Source of the DNA: Mycolicibacterium moriokaense
GTDB lineage: Bacteria; Actinomycetota; Actinomycetes; Mycobacteriales; Mycobacteriaceae
DNA: 56,351 nucleotides
Direction: 5' to 3'
Assembly (NCBI RefSeq): GCF_003201655.1
Contig: NZ_QJJU01000031.1
Coordinates: 1-56,351, forward strand
Of the stretch, positions 1 to 7,881 are shown piece by piece. Positions within the stretch are counted from its first letter, which is position 1; each line of letters begins with the position of its first letter. The notes beneath the pieces are model-generated. The model was not told where the DNA came from, made no database searches, and saw only the letters and a list, made by a program, of their open reading frames with translations. A program made the translations under genes and the position numbers.

Positions 1-44
1 ACCCAAAACACCGGAACCCGCGACCGCAACGTTCCTCTGGCCAT
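1..44 (-). CDS. 5' end of an unidentified gene (partial, runs off the window)
   Basis: Only the first 14 codons are present, beginning MARGTLRSRVPVFW on the minus strand from an ATG at 44. A strong Shine-Dalgarno GAGGAG (minus strand, 57-52) sits 7 nt before the ATG, so this is a real start. It lies 85 bp downstream of xthA in the same direction, where M. tuberculosis has Rv0426c, a small membrane protein. That identity is inferred from position only, since too little sequence is visible. Confidence 0.6.
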   Translation of the reverse strand, partial: MARGTLRSRVPVFW

Positions 45-46
45 CA

Positions 47-74
47 CAACACTCCTCAATCAGAAGGGGTGTTG
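47..74 (-). promoter_or_regulatory. Hairpin covering the Shine-Dalgarno of the partial gene
   Basis: On the minus strand CAACACCCC (74-66) and GGAGTGTTG (55-47) pair in 8 of 9 positions around a 10-nt loop. The 3' arm contains the GGAG of the ribosome binding site of the partial gene starting at 44, so folding would hide it. No T-tract follows, so this is not an intrinsic terminator for xthA. Confidence 0.45.
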
Positions 75-129
75 CATCCATCCCTTGAAACCGCCTCGCA
101 CTTCCGCGCCGTAGCCGCAGAGTCAACGT

Positions 130-918
130 TCAGGAGAGTTCCACCACGACCGGTGCGTGGTCGCTCGGCGCCTTGCCTTTGCGCTCCTCGCGGACGATCT
201 CGGCATGCGTGACGCGCTGTGCAAGCGCGGGCGAGCCGAGGATGAAGTCGATGCGCATGCCCCGCCCCTTCGGAAAGGCGAGTTGCGTGTAGTCCCAGTA
301 GGTGTAGACGGCCGGCCCCGGAGTGAAGGGCCGCACGACGTCGGCGAATTGGGCGTCGACGATCGCGCTGAACGCCGCCCGTTCAGGCGGGGTGACGTGG
401 GTGCTGTCCTTGTAGAACTCGACGCTCCAGACGTCCTCGTCGGTAGGTGCGATGTTCCAGTCGCCGACCAACGCGATCTGCGCCTTGGGATCGGCGGTCA
501 GCCACCCGCGTGCTGTGTCACGAAGGGCGGCAAGCCATTCCAGCTTGTACGTGTAGTGCGGGTCGTCGACGGTGCGCCCGTTGGGTACGTAGAGGCTCCA
601 CACACGCACGCCGTTGCACGTCGCGCCAAGCGCCCGTGCCTCCGCCGAGTCGCTCCACGTCGGCTGGCCGTCAAAACCCACATGGACATCGTCGATGCCG
701 ACGCGCGATGCGATCGCCACACCGTTCCACTGGTTGAACCCGCAGTGCACGACGTCATAGCCGAGCGCGACGAATGGCATGGTGGGGAACTGGTCGTCGG
801 AGCACTTCGTTTCCTGCATGGCCAACACGTCGACGTCGGCGCGCTCGAGCCAGTCGGTGACGCGGTCAACGCGGGCTCGGATCGAGTTCACGTTCCACGT
901 GGCAATCCGCATGGTCAC
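130..918 (-). CDS. xthA: Exodeoxyribonuclease III / AP endonuclease family (XthA)
   Basis: Mg-dependent exonuclease III family enzyme that cleaves at abasic sites and removes 3' blocks in base excision repair. The 262-residue length is typical. Visible motifs in order are WNVNSIRAR near the start, QETK with catalytic Glu36, GDWNIAP, a DFILGSP segment and the C-terminal SDHAPV with the catalytic His. The start is GTG at 918 or ATG at 912; the GTG shares a GTGA overlap with the stop of the upstream acetyltransferase gene, indicating translational coupling. It is the last gene of a def-GNAT-xthA operon, the M. tuberculosis Rv0429c-Rv0427c order. Confidence 0.93.
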   Translation of the reverse strand: MTMRIATWNVNSIRARVDRVTDWLERADVDVLAMQETKCSDDQFPTMPFVALGYDVVHCGFNQWNGVAIASRVGIDDVHVGFDGQPTWSDSAEARALGATCNGVRVWSLYVPNGRTVDDPHYTYKLEWLAALRDTARGWLTADPKAQIALVGDWNIAPTDEDVWSVEFYKDSTHVTPPERAAFSAIVDAQFADVVRPFTPGPAVYTYWDYTQLAFPKGRGMRIDFILGSPALAQRVTHAEIVREERKGKAPSDHAPVVVELS

Positions 919-1796
919 AGGCTACGAGCATCGACGTAGCGGCTACGGTGGTGGACGGAAAACCCCATCGACTCGTACAGCGTTGTGGCTGCGGTGTTGT
1001 CGGCGAGCACCTGCACATAGGCGCGCATCGCACCCCGCTCGGCGCCCCACGCCAACAACGCAGAGCACAGGTCGCGCGCCAGACCGCGACGCCGTGCCTC
1101 CTCGACCACGTGGACCGCCGACAGCCCCACCCACCGGGTGCCATCGGGAGACCCCGTGACAGCACCTCGTCCGACAGCGGCGCCCCCGGAGGTAGCGAAT
1201 GCCACCTCGCCGTCGACGACGGCGGTCAACACGTCGACGGGCACGTCGCGCCGGTACAGGCGCAGCCATTCGTCGTCAGGGCGGGCCGCGATCGCCACCC
1301 CGGGCGATCTTCCCGCCGTCACATCGCCTGCCATGACCAGGGTTTCGGCGTCGACCGGCACTCCTGCGGGGATACGGAACAATCGGTCGGGCGCGGCAAT
1401 CAGCGGCGCCACCGCGCGGGCGGCGTACCAGTCGATGATCGCGCTGATATCAGTTCCAGTCGGAACATGCAGCGGGACAGCCGAATTCGCGCGCCGGGTG
1501 CTGCCTCGGCCGAAGCGCAATAGCCAGCCGTCGAGCCGCTGTTGTTCGACGCCTGGCCATGCGAGTGCGGCTGCGTGCTCGAGGTTGCGGATGTCGCCGG
1601 TCCGCACCGGCGCCGCGGCAAGGGCTTTGATCGCCACCACGTCGTCAGCCGCAACGTCCACCACGTCACCCCGTTTGGTGCGCACCCGCAGCGTCGGTCC
1701 GATCGCCTCGAGGTGCCCGATGACGTCGGTCAGCGGCGGCACGGATCCGGCCGCCAACCGGTACCGCACCATGACGCGAGCTCCGACGTTGGGCAC
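915..1796 (-). CDS. GNAT-family N-acetyltransferase (Rv0428c type)
   Basis: A 293-residue two-part protein. Residues 1-60 look like a small beta-barrel (RTKRGDVVDVAADDVVAIK). The C-terminal 90 residues are a GNAT fold, with the acetyl-CoA loop in EEARRRGLARDLCSALLAWG and the closing ADNTAATTLYESMGF motif. The substrate is unknown. The start is GTG at 1796, 3 nt after the def stop; an internal ATG at 1772 is a weaker alternative. It sits between def and xthA in one operon. Confidence 0.85.
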   Translation of the reverse strand: MPNVGARVMVRYRLAAGSVPPLTDVIGHLEAIGPTLRVRTKRGDVVDVAADDVVAIKALAAAPVRTGDIRNLEHAAALAWPGVEQQRLDGWLLRFGRGSTRRANSAVPLHVPTGTDISAIIDWYAARAVAPLIAAPDRLFRIPAGVPVDAETLVMAGDVTAGRSPGVAIAARPDDEWLRLYRRDVPVDVLTAVVDGEVAFATSGGAAVGRGAVTGSPDGTRWVGLSAVHVVEEARRRGLARDLCSALLAWGAERGAMRAYVQVLADNTAATTLYESMGFSVHHRSRYVDARSL

Positions 1797-1799
1797 GAG

Positions 1800-2393
1800 C
1801 TAGTGACCGAACGGATCGGGATCCTTGCCGGGTGTCCAGCTCAGCCCCGGAACCCCCCAGCCGTGCGCCTTCAGCGACCTCTTTGCGCTTCGGGCGTGCC
1901 TGCCGAGCAGACTGTCCAGATACAGGAGGCCGTCCAGATGGCCCGTCTCGTGCTGCAGCATCCGCGCAAACAGGTCGGTGCCCTCGATCGTGATCGGGGT
2001 GCCGTCGGCGTCCAACCCGGTAACTCGCGCCCACTTCGCCCGCCCGGTCGGAAACGATTCGCCGGGAACCGACAAGCAGCCCTCGTCGTCGTCATCAGGG
2101 TCCGGCATCGTCTCGGGCACCTCGGACGTTTCGAGCACGGGATTGACGACAACTCCCCGCCGCCGCGTCGTTCTGCCGCGCTCGTCGGCGCAGTCGTAGA
2201 CGAAGACCCGCTTGGACACCCCGATCTGGTTCGCGGCGAGGCCTACCCCGTTGGCGGCGGCCATCGTGGCGTAGAGGTCCTTGATCAAGTCCGCGAGATC
2301 GGCAGGCAGCGAACCGTCGTCGGCGACGGGCACCGGCTCGGTCGCGGTGCGTAAGACGGGATCTCCCACGATGCGGATGGGTACGACGGCCAC
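1800..2393 (-). CDS. def: Peptide deformylase
   Basis: Removes the formyl group from nascent N-terminal Met. All three family motifs are present: GVGLAANQIG (residues 49-58), EGCLS with metal ligand Cys106, and QHETGHLDG with His148, Glu149 and His152. The HETGH form and an acidic loop (PDPDDDDE) just before motif 2 are seen. Length is 197 aa. The GTG start at 2393 is fixed by a leaderless -10 box 7 nt upstream. It is the first gene of the def-GNAT-xthA operon, divergent from the DUF3263 gene. Confidence 0.95.
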   Translation of the reverse strand: MAVVPIRIVGDPVLRTATEPVPVADDGSLPADLADLIKDLYATMAAANGVGLAANQIGVSKRVFVYDCADERGRTTRRRGVVVNPVLETSEVPETMPDPDDDDEGCLSVPGESFPTGRAKWARVTGLDADGTPITIEGTDLFARMLQHETGHLDGLLYLDSLLGRHARSAKRSLKAHGWGVPGLSWTPGKDPDPFGH

Positions 2394-2400
2394 GCGGTAG

Positions 2401-2406
2401 AGCTTA
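2401..2406 (-). promoter_or_regulatory. Leaderless -10 box of def
   Basis: TAAGCT on the minus strand ends 7 nt before the GTG of def at 2393, the mycobacterial TANNNT leaderless arrangement. Confidence 0.55.
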
Positions 2407-2422
2407 AGTGGGCAATCCTTGT

Positions 2423-2439
2423 CACCCGACTCGCGGGTG
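2423..2439. repeat. Inverted repeat in the def/DUF3263 divergent region
   Basis: CACCCG and CGGGTG form a perfect 6-bp inverted repeat with a 5-nt centre, upstream of the def -10 box. It could be an operator or an upstream hairpin. Nothing else is recognised in 2407-2530. Confidence 0.35.
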
Positions 2440-2530
2440 TAGCTGACGCCTCAGCTTCCAAACCCGTGGTTGAATGTTCGCCGAACCCCAGTGTTGTCAT
2501 TTCGATTGTCGGGAAGGGTCCACGAGCGAT

Positions 2531-2839
2531 ATGGACGGCGCCATCGCGCGGACTGAGCAATCCGGGGACGACTCTGCTCTGACCGATGGGTTGACTCGGC
2601 GCGAGCACGACATCTTGGCCTTCGAGCGCCAGTGGTGGAAGTACGCCGGCTCTAAGGAAGACGCCATCAAGGAACTCTTCTCGATGTCGGCAACCCGGTA
2701 CTACCAGGTGCTGAACGCGCTGGTGGATAGCCCTCAGGCCCTTGCTGCGGATCCGATGCTGGTCAAACGGCTGCGCCGGCTGCGCGCCAGCAGGCAGAAG
2801 GCACGGGCGGCACGTCGGCTCGGCTTCGACGTCACCTGA
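2531..2839 (+). CDS. DUF3263 family protein (Rv0430 type)
   Basis: Small basic actinobacterial protein of 102 aa from the ATG at 2531, which matches the length I recall for Rv0430. It has a helix-turn-helix-like body (LTRREHDILAFERQWW, then FSMSATRYYQVLNALVD) and a strongly basic C-terminus (RLRRLRASRQKARAARR), which suggests nucleic-acid binding. Function is unknown. It is followed after 42 bp by the LytR_C gene, which has its own leaderless promoter. Confidence 0.85.
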   Translation: MDGAIARTEQSGDDSALTDGLTRREHDILAFERQWWKYAGSKEDAIKELFSMSATRYYQVLNALVDSPQALAADPMLVKRLRRLRASRQKARAARRLGFDVT

Positions 2840-2867
2840 GGTTTTCGGGTCTCGAGGGCCCTGTCGA

Positions 2868-2873
2868 TACAGT
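2868..2873 (+). promoter_or_regulatory. Leaderless -10 box of the LytR_C gene
   Basis: TACAGT followed by 8 nt and the ATG at 2882. There is no Shine-Dalgarno, consistent with a leaderless transcript. Confidence 0.5.
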
Positions 2874-2881
2874 GGGCGGTA

Positions 2882-3349
2882 ATGAACCAGCGAAACTCCT
2901 CCGGGCTGCCCCTGCGCGCGATGGTGATGGTGTTGCTGTTCCTGGGCGTGGTGTTTCTGTTGGTCGGGTTCCAGGCGATGGGCTCCGGCGACTCTGAGGG
3001 CGACCAGTCGTCGTCGATCGCCACCACCACCGTCAGCACCGCCAGTTCGGCGACGTCGTCCCCGTCACCTGCGCCTGCGAAAGCCGACGTCCGGGTCTTC
3101 AACATCTCGTCGACCGAAGGCGCCGCCGAAAACACCGCCAACCGGCTGCGGCAAGGCGGCTGGAACGTCACCGAGACCGGCAATCTGAGCTTGCCCGAGG
3201 TCACGGGCACCACGGTGTTCTTTGGTGAAGCGCCGGGCGAGCGCGAGGCCGCCGAGGCGGTCGGCAAGCTGCTCGAAGCACCGGTGCAGCCGCGGGTCCC
3301 CGAGTTGATCGAGCAACCGCCGGGCGTGGTCGTGGCGGTCACCGGCTAG
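2882..3349 (+). CDS. Membrane-anchored LytR_C-domain protein (Rv0431 type)
   Basis: 155 residues. A short cytoplasmic tail is followed by one membrane segment (about residues 13-31, MVMVLLFLGVVFLLVGF) and a Ser/Thr/Pro-rich extracytoplasmic linker to about residue 60. The rest is a LytR C-terminal-like domain (VRVFNISSTEGAAENTANRL, then LPEVTGTTVFFGEAPGEREAAEAV). Rv0431 is annotated as a tuberculin-related peptide and has been linked to membrane vesicle control. The role here is inferred from position and architecture. The TAG stop also begins the sodC -10 box. Confidence 0.85.
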   Translation: MNQRNSSGLPLRAMVMVLLFLGVVFLLVGFQAMGSGDSEGDQSSSIATTTVSTASSATSSPSPAPAKADVRVFNISSTEGAAENTANRLRQGGWNVTETGNLSLPEVTGTTVFFGEAPGEREAAEAVGKLLEAPVQPRVPELIEQPPGVVVAVTG

Positions 3350-3352
3350 GCT
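3347..3352 (+). promoter_or_regulatory. Leaderless -10 box of sodC, overlapping the upstream stop codon
   Basis: TAGGCT, whose TAG is the stop codon of the preceding gene, lies 7 nt before the sodC ATG at 3360. This supports ATG 3360 over the TTG at 3354. Confidence 0.5.
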
Positions 3353-3359
3353 CTTGCCC

Positions 3360-4064
3360 ATGATCAAGACCGCCGCTGCAGCCGCCTTGTTCGCCGTTCC
3401 CGTGCTCGCATTGAGCGCTTGCAGTCCGAACGAACCCATTGCAACGTCACCCGGCACGACGCCGCCGGTATGGACCGGCTCGCCGGCACCGTCGGCTTCG
3501 CCGAGCGAAGGCGGACACGGGCAGGCCGGTCAGAATGAGCCCAGCGGCCAGAAGCTCACCGCCCAGCTGAAACTGGCCGACGGCACCACGGTGGCCACGG
3601 CCGACATCGAGTTCGCGGGCGGCTTCGCCACCGTCACGGTTGAGACGACCGCGCCGGGTGAGCTCGCGCCAGGCTTCCACGGTCTGCACATTCACTCCGT
3701 CGGAAAGTGCGAGGCCAGTTCCGTCGCTCCGACCGGTGGCGCACCCGGTGACTTCAATTCCGCGGGTGGGCATTTCCAGAAGGCAGGCCATACCGCACAT
3801 CCCGCAAGCGGCGACCTGACGTCGCTGCAGGTTCGCGCGGACGGCACCGCGAAGTTGGTTACGACGACGGACGCATTCACCGCCGAGGATTTGCTCGGAG
3901 GTGCGAAGACCGCGATCGTCATTCACGAGAAGGCGGACAACTTCGCCAACATCCCGCCGGAGCGCTACCAGCAGGTCAACGGCAACCCGCCGCCGGACGA
4001 GACCACCATGGCCACCGGAGATGCCGGAAAGCGCGTGGCGTGCGGTGTCATCGGCACCGGCTAG
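3360..4064 (+). CDS. sodC: Cu-(Zn) superoxide dismutase lipoprotein SodC
   Basis: Periplasm-facing superoxide dismutase of 234 aa. A lipoprotein signal ends in the lipobox LSAC at about residues 18-21. A Pro/Ser-rich tether leads into the SOD fold. Copper ligands are seen in GLHIHSVGKC, GGHF and VIHEKADNFA, the Cys of GKC and of KRVACGVIG would form the disulfide, and the active-site Arg lies in GKRVACG. In HTAHPASGDL the His expected three residues before the Asp is Ala, so one zinc ligand is missing. This matches the zinc-free M. tuberculosis SodC. Its 3' end overlaps the next gene by 20 bp. Confidence 0.93.
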   Translation: MIKTAAAAALFAVPVLALSACSPNEPIATSPGTTPPVWTGSPAPSASPSEGGHGQAGQNEPSGQKLTAQLKLADGTTVATADIEFAGGFATVTVETTAPGELAPGFHGLHIHSVGKCEASSVAPTGGAPGDFNSAGGHFQKAGHTAHPASGDLTSLQVRADGTAKLVTTTDAFTAEDLLGGAKTAIVIHEKADNFANIPPERYQQVNGNPPPDETTMATGDAGKRVACGVIGTG

Positions 4065-5178
4065 CAGCCACATAGACTTCGCCGGCTCGCCCCGGCCGAC
4101 CCTCGGAGTCGAGTGGGAGTTCGCGCTCGTCGACTCCGAGACCCGCGACGTTAGCAACGTGGCCACCGAGGTGATCGAGGAACTCGGCGAGAACAATCCG
4201 CGTGTGCACAAGGAACTGTTGCGCAACACCGTCGAGATCGTCACCGGCGTCTGCGATTCCGTGCCGGAGGCGATGGATGATCTGCGGGCGACGCTGGCGA
4301 CCGCGCACGCAATCGTTCGCGGCCGCGGGATGGACCTGTTCTGCGCAGGTACGCATCCCTTCGCGAAATGGTCCCCGGAGATACTTACCGACGCGCCGCG
4401 GTATGCCGAGTTGATCAAGCGCACTCAGTGGTGGGGGCGCCAGATGCTGATCTGGGGTGTGCACGTACATGTGGGCATCTCGTCGGCGCACAAGGTGATG
4501 GCCATCAACACGTCGTTGCTCAATCACTATCCGCACCTATTGGCGCTTTCCGCGTCGTCGCCGTACTGGGACGGCGAGGACACCGGCTACGCCTCCAACC
4601 GGGCGATGATGTTCCAGCAGCTGCCGACGGCCGGACTGCCGTTCCACTTCTACACGTGGGCGGAGTGGGAAGGCTTCGTTGCCGACCAGAAGAAGACCGG
4701 CATCATCGACCATATGAACGAGATCCGGTGGGACATCCGGCCTTCGCCGCACCTGGGCACGATTGAGGTGCGGATCTTCGACGGGGTCTCCAACATTCGG
4801 GAGCTCAGCGCGCTCGTCGCACTGACTCATTGCCTCATCGTCGACCTGGACCGTCGCCTCGATGCCGGTGAGCGGCTGCCGACCATGCCACCCTGGCATG
4901 TGCAGGAAAACAAGTGGCGCGCAGCGCGTTACGGCCTGGATGCGGTGATCATCCTGGACGAAGACAGCAACGAGCGGCTGGTCACCGATGATCTCGACGA
5001 CCTGCTGAACCGGCTCGAACCGGTGGCCAAGTCGTTGAAGTGTGCCGACGAACTTGCCATGGTCTCCGACATCTGCCGGCTGGGCGCGTCCTACCAACGT
5101 CAACGCCGGGTCGCAGAAGACACCGACGGTGACCTGCGTGCGGTGGTCGACTCACTGGTCGGTGAGTTGGAAGTCTGA
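4045..5178 (+). CDS. YbdK-type carboxylate-amine ligase (glutamate-cysteine ligase 2 family, Rv0433 type)
   Basis: 377 aa from the GTG at 4045, close to the 376 aa I recall for Rv0433; the ATG at 4021 is an alternative. Family hallmarks include TLGVEWEFALVD near the N-terminus, RVHKELLRNTVEIVTG, GVHVHVGI (metal/substrate loop) and GTIEVRIFDG. The family has ATP-dependent carboxylate-amine ligase chemistry, weak gamma-glutamylcysteine synthetase activity in E. coli YbdK, and no settled physiological role in mycobacteria, which use mycothiol. It overlaps sodC and is followed after 2 nt by the LON-domain gene. Confidence 0.85.
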   Translation: MSSAPASSHIDFAGSPRPTLGVEWEFALVDSETRDVSNVATEVIEELGENNPRVHKELLRNTVEIVTGVCDSVPEAMDDLRATLATAHAIVRGRGMDLFCAGTHPFAKWSPEILTDAPRYAELIKRTQWWGRQMLIWGVHVHVGISSAHKVMAINTSLLNHYPHLLALSASSPYWDGEDTGYASNRAMMFQQLPTAGLPFHFYTWAEWEGFVADQKKTGIIDHMNEIRWDIRPSPHLGTIEVRIFDGVSNIRELSALVALTHCLIVDLDRRLDAGERLPTMPPWHVQENKWRAARYGLDAVIILDEDSNERLVTDDLDDLLNRLEPVAKSLKCADELAMVSDICRLGASYQRQRRVAEDTDGDLRAVVDSLVGELEV

Positions 5179-5180
5179 CC

Positions 5181-5816
5181 GTGGTCATGACGCCGATGTT
5201 CCCGCTCGAGGTGGCAATGCTGCCGGGTGAGGAACTACCGCTGCGGATCTTCGAGCCGCGGTACGCCGCTCTGGTGCAACACTGTTTGGCCACCGACGAT
5301 CCGGCTTTCGGCGTGGTGTTGATCTCGGCGGGCCGCGAGGTCGGCGGCGGGGACAGCCGCAGCGATGTCGGTGCGCTGGCCCACATCACCGAGTCCGCCG
5401 ATTTCGGTGACGGGCGCTACCGCCTGCGATGCGTGATGGCTGAGCGGATCCGGGTTCTCGAGTGGCACCCCGACGATCCCTATCCGCGGGCGGCGGTCGA
5501 GGTTTGGCCCGACGAGCCGGGCGCGGCCTTCGACGTCGACGCGATCCGGGATGTCGAGGACCGGATGGTCGCCCTGTTCGAACGGATCGCGGCCGCACGT
5601 GGGGCGCAGGTGAACGGGCGGGACATCGTCGAAGGTGCCGACGAGTCGGGTGATCCCGCAATGTGGTTGTACGCGTTGGCCTCCCGGGTGCCGATGGGAC
5701 AGGCCGACCGGTACGCGGTGCTGTCGGCGCCATCGGTCGCCGCACGGGTGGCGGCGCTTCGCGACGCCGTCGAAACCGTTACCGCGATGGTGGAGTTCCA
5801 GCTTTCCGACGGCTAG
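5181..5816 (+). CDS. LON substrate-binding-domain protein (Rv0434 type)
   Basis: 211 aa consisting essentially of the Lon protease N-terminal domain without AAA or protease parts. The opening TPMFPLEVAMLPGEELPLRIFEPRYAALV is cut here as FPLEVAMLPGE then LPLRIFEPRY, the diagnostic segment, and ADFGDGRYRL follows. It is probably a substrate- or partner-binding module; the partner is unknown. Start GTG 5181 or ATG 5187, 2 nt after the preceding stop, so it is co-transcribed with the ligase. Its TAG stop interlocks with the TAG of the convergent methyltransferase gene in a CTAG at 5813-5816. Confidence 0.85.
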   Translation: MVMTPMFPLEVAMLPGEELPLRIFEPRYAALVQHCLATDDPAFGVVLISAGREVGGGDSRSDVGALAHITESADFGDGRYRLRCVMAERIRVLEWHPDDPYPRAAVEVWPDEPGAAFDVDAIRDVEDRMVALFERIAAARGAQVNGRDIVEGADESGDPAMWLYALASRVPMGQADRYAVLSAPSVAARVAALRDAVETVTAMVEFQLSDG

Positions 5817-6718
5817 CCCGTCAGGTGGCCCTCGACGAACGCCGTGCGGGGCAACGCCACGTCGACCTCTCCAGGCTTGCTGCGGCCGTACCGCGTCATC
5901 AATTCGGTTGACCCGACCGACGTCACATCCCAGCAGTGTTCGGTCAGCCACGCGGCCACGTCGGTGCGGTCTTCTATGTACCAAAGGTCCTGGGTGTCGG
6001 GTACACCGTCGTCATCGCTCACGCCTGCCTCTTCGCGCAAGCGGCGCATCTGCTCGCGACGGCTGGCCAGATATTCGGGGTCGAAAACGCCTGCTCCGAA
6101 GGACTCCACCGCGATGCGGCTGTCTCGCGCACTGTGCAGATGGATGCGGTCGAAAAGCAGGTCCTGTGCCTCGGCGGGCAGATACGGGAGCAACCCCTCT
6201 GCCGCCCACGCCGTCGGCTCGCTCGGGTCGAAGCCCGCGTCGCGCAACGCTTTCGGCCAATCCTGTCGCAGATCTATCGGCACCGCGACGTAGCGCGCGG
6301 CGGGCCGAGCGTCATTCGCGCGAAACGTTTCGGCCTTGAACGCCAATACCTTCGGCTGGTCGATCTCGTACACCACGCTGCCGTCCACCCACGGCAGACG
6401 CCACGCCCGCGCGTCCAGGCCTGCAGCGAGGATGACGGATTGCTGTATGCCGTTAGCTCCCGCTGCGATGAAGAACTCGTCGAACCACTTGGTGCGTGAT
6501 GCCGCGTAACCGCCGATGGACCGAATCCGCTGGATCATGTACGGCGGCGGTTGTTTCCAACCGCGCTCCGCAGCGGCATCGAGGAACAGCTGCGCGTAGG
6601 GGTCGGTGAACAGCGGGCATTCAGTCGTCGTCTCCTCCGCGCGCGCCATCGCCACACCCAGTGCGGTCTGGCCAACGCCCTCGGTGATATCCCAACTGTC
6701 GCCGTCAGTCCTGGCCAT
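5813..6718 (-). CDS. Class I SAM-dependent methyltransferase, mycobacterial leucine-carboxymethyltransferase-like family
   Basis: 301 aa from the ATG at 6718. It belongs to the large actinobacterial family of putative O-methyltransferases (TIGR00027/LCM type). The N-terminus SWDITEGVGQTALGVAMARA is typical, the SAM loop is VILAAGLDARAWRLPW, the acidic residue after motif II is VYEIDQPKVLAFK, and the family box PTAWAAEGLLPYLP follows. Substrate is unknown. The start lies 14 bp inside mrpG, so it is coupled to the Mrp operon, although no biochemical link is known. Confidence 0.88.
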   Translation of the reverse strand: MARTDGDSWDITEGVGQTALGVAMARAEETTTECPLFTDPYAQLFLDAAAERGWKQPPPYMIQRIRSIGGYAASRTKWFDEFFIAAGANGIQQSVILAAGLDARAWRLPWVDGSVVYEIDQPKVLAFKAETFRANDARPAARYVAVPIDLRQDWPKALRDAGFDPSEPTAWAAEGLLPYLPAEAQDLLFDRIHLHSARDSRIAVESFGAGVFDPEYLASRREQMRRLREEAGVSDDDGVPDTQDLWYIEDRTDVAAWLTEHCWDVTSVGSTELMTRYGRSKPGEVDVALPRTAFVEGHLTG

Positions 6719-7067
6719 TGGCACCGGGTTCCCTCTCTTCGGCGAACTCAACCATTTCGTCCCTGGTCAGCAGGTCATCGCGAATGTTCTGCTCCCGGTA
6801 CGCCAGTTGACCGACACGGTTGGCCACCACCGGGGCCGTGATCACGGTGAACAGGCCGGTGAGGATGATCATGCCGACGTCGGCGTTGCCACGCAGTCTG
6901 ATCGCAGCGCCCGCGAGCACCAGCAACAGGCCGAGCACCTGTGGCTTGGTCGCCGCATGCATTCGCGTCAGGGTGTCGGGGAATCGGACCACGCCGATCG
7001 CGGCGGTCAGGGCGAGCGTGGATCCGCCGAGCACAAGCACGGCGGTGACGACGTCCAGCGCGCTCAT
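6705..7067 (-). CDS. mrpG: Mrp antiporter subunit G (MnhG/PhaG)
   Basis: 120 aa with three hydrophobic segments, then a charged tail (EEREPGANGQD). Family signature AAIGVVRFPDTLTRMHAATKPQ lies between segments 1 and 2 and is typical of MnhG. It is a small membrane subunit of the Mrp complex that exports Na+ or other cations in exchange for protons. The ATG overlaps the mrpF stop in ATGA. Confidence 0.93.
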   Translation of the reverse strand: MSALDVVTAVLVLGGSTLALTAAIGVVRFPDTLTRMHAATKPQVLGLLLVLAGAAIRLRGNADVGMIILTGLFTVITAPVVANRVGQLAYREQNIRDDLLTRDEMVEFAEEREPGANGQD

Positions 7068-7351
7068 CGGGACCTCCTGGCGGCGCGCGGGTTGTCGGTG
7101 TCGGGCACCCGGAATCGCGCGACGCTGACGGATCCGACGAAGCTGATCAACGCCAACGCCGTCAGGCCGTATGTGACGGTGGTGTCGAGGCTGAACGCCG
7201 CCCATGTCCCGATCGCGCACATCGTCACCGCGACAAGGGTGTCCAGCGCCACCAGGCGATCCAATGTGCTCGGCCCGGCGAGCAAGCGGAACATGGTGAC
7301 GGCCGCGGCAGCGGTCAGCATGACGGCGGCGATGATCCACACGATGATCAT
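7064..7351 (-). CDS. mrpF: Mrp antiporter subunit F (MnhF/PhaF)
   Basis: 95 aa with three predicted membrane helices. The conserved GPSTLDRLVALDTL segment after helix 1 identifies MrpF. It ends in a short basic tail. It overlaps mrpE and mrpG by 4 nt each (ATGA), so it is translationally coupled within the operon. Confidence 0.93.
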   Translation of the reverse strand: MIIVWIIAAVMLTAAAAVTMFRLLAGPSTLDRLVALDTLVAVTMCAIGTWAAFSLDTTVTYGLTALALISFVGSVSVARFRVPDTDNPRAARRSR

Positions 7352-7881
7352 GCGGTCTCCCTGTCAGCCGAAGGCCGCCAATCCTGTTCACGCTCGAAGG
7401 TGGACACCAGTAGACGCTCCACTTCGGTGACCTGCTTGTAGAACCGATTCATGGCACGGTCGGAGCCGACATCGATGACGTGCATGTAGAGCATTCGGCG
7501 GGCCTGGTCGATCTCCAGCACGATCGATCCCGGGATCAGATTGAAGATGTTGCACGCCAGCGCCAGCACCAGATCGGACTTGACCGCCACGTGCGCCCGC
7601 AGCACCGCGGACAAGGGTGGCGGTCCTGGTTTGACCGCCAGCCACGCAACCTGAACCGATGACAGGGCCAGGTAGTAGAAGACCGTGACGCCAAGGCGCA
7701 GCAGCGACAGCGGGTGAAGCTTGCCCTCGATGGGCACGGTCGGCAGCGGCAGCAGCAGTGTAATCAATAATGCGATCGCCAGGCCGGATAGGATGTTGGC
7801 AGCGGAAACCGTGCCCCACAGCAGAATCCACACGAGCATCAGCCAGCACAGCACCCAGGCGCGCAACGCAATCCGCCTCAT
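7348..7881 (-). CDS. mrpE: Mrp antiporter subunit E (MnhE/PhaE)
   Basis: 177 aa from the ATG at 7881. N-terminal helices (about residues 5-45) are followed by the MnhE core, with LACNIFNLIPGSIVLEID and LYMHVIDVGSDRAMNRFY as diagnostic segments, and a cytoplasmic C-terminal amphipathic part. It is a structural subunit needed for Mrp complex assembly. ATGA overlaps join it to mrpD and mrpF. Confidence 0.92.
   Translation of the reverse strand: MRRIALRAWVLCWLMLVWILLWGTVSAANILSGLAIALLITLLLPLPTVPIEGKLHPLSLLRLGVTVFYYLALSSVQVAWLAVKPGPPPLSAVLRAHVAVKSDLVLALACNIFNLIPGSIVLEIDQARRMLYMHVIDVGSDRAMNRFYKQVTEVERLLVSTFEREQDWRPSADRETA

Noticed and set aside
157..939. Long open frame on the plus strand opposite xthA
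   Set aside because: It is the antisense shadow of xthA: composition is Arg/Asp/Val-rich with no family motif, and the minus strand has complete exonuclease motifs.
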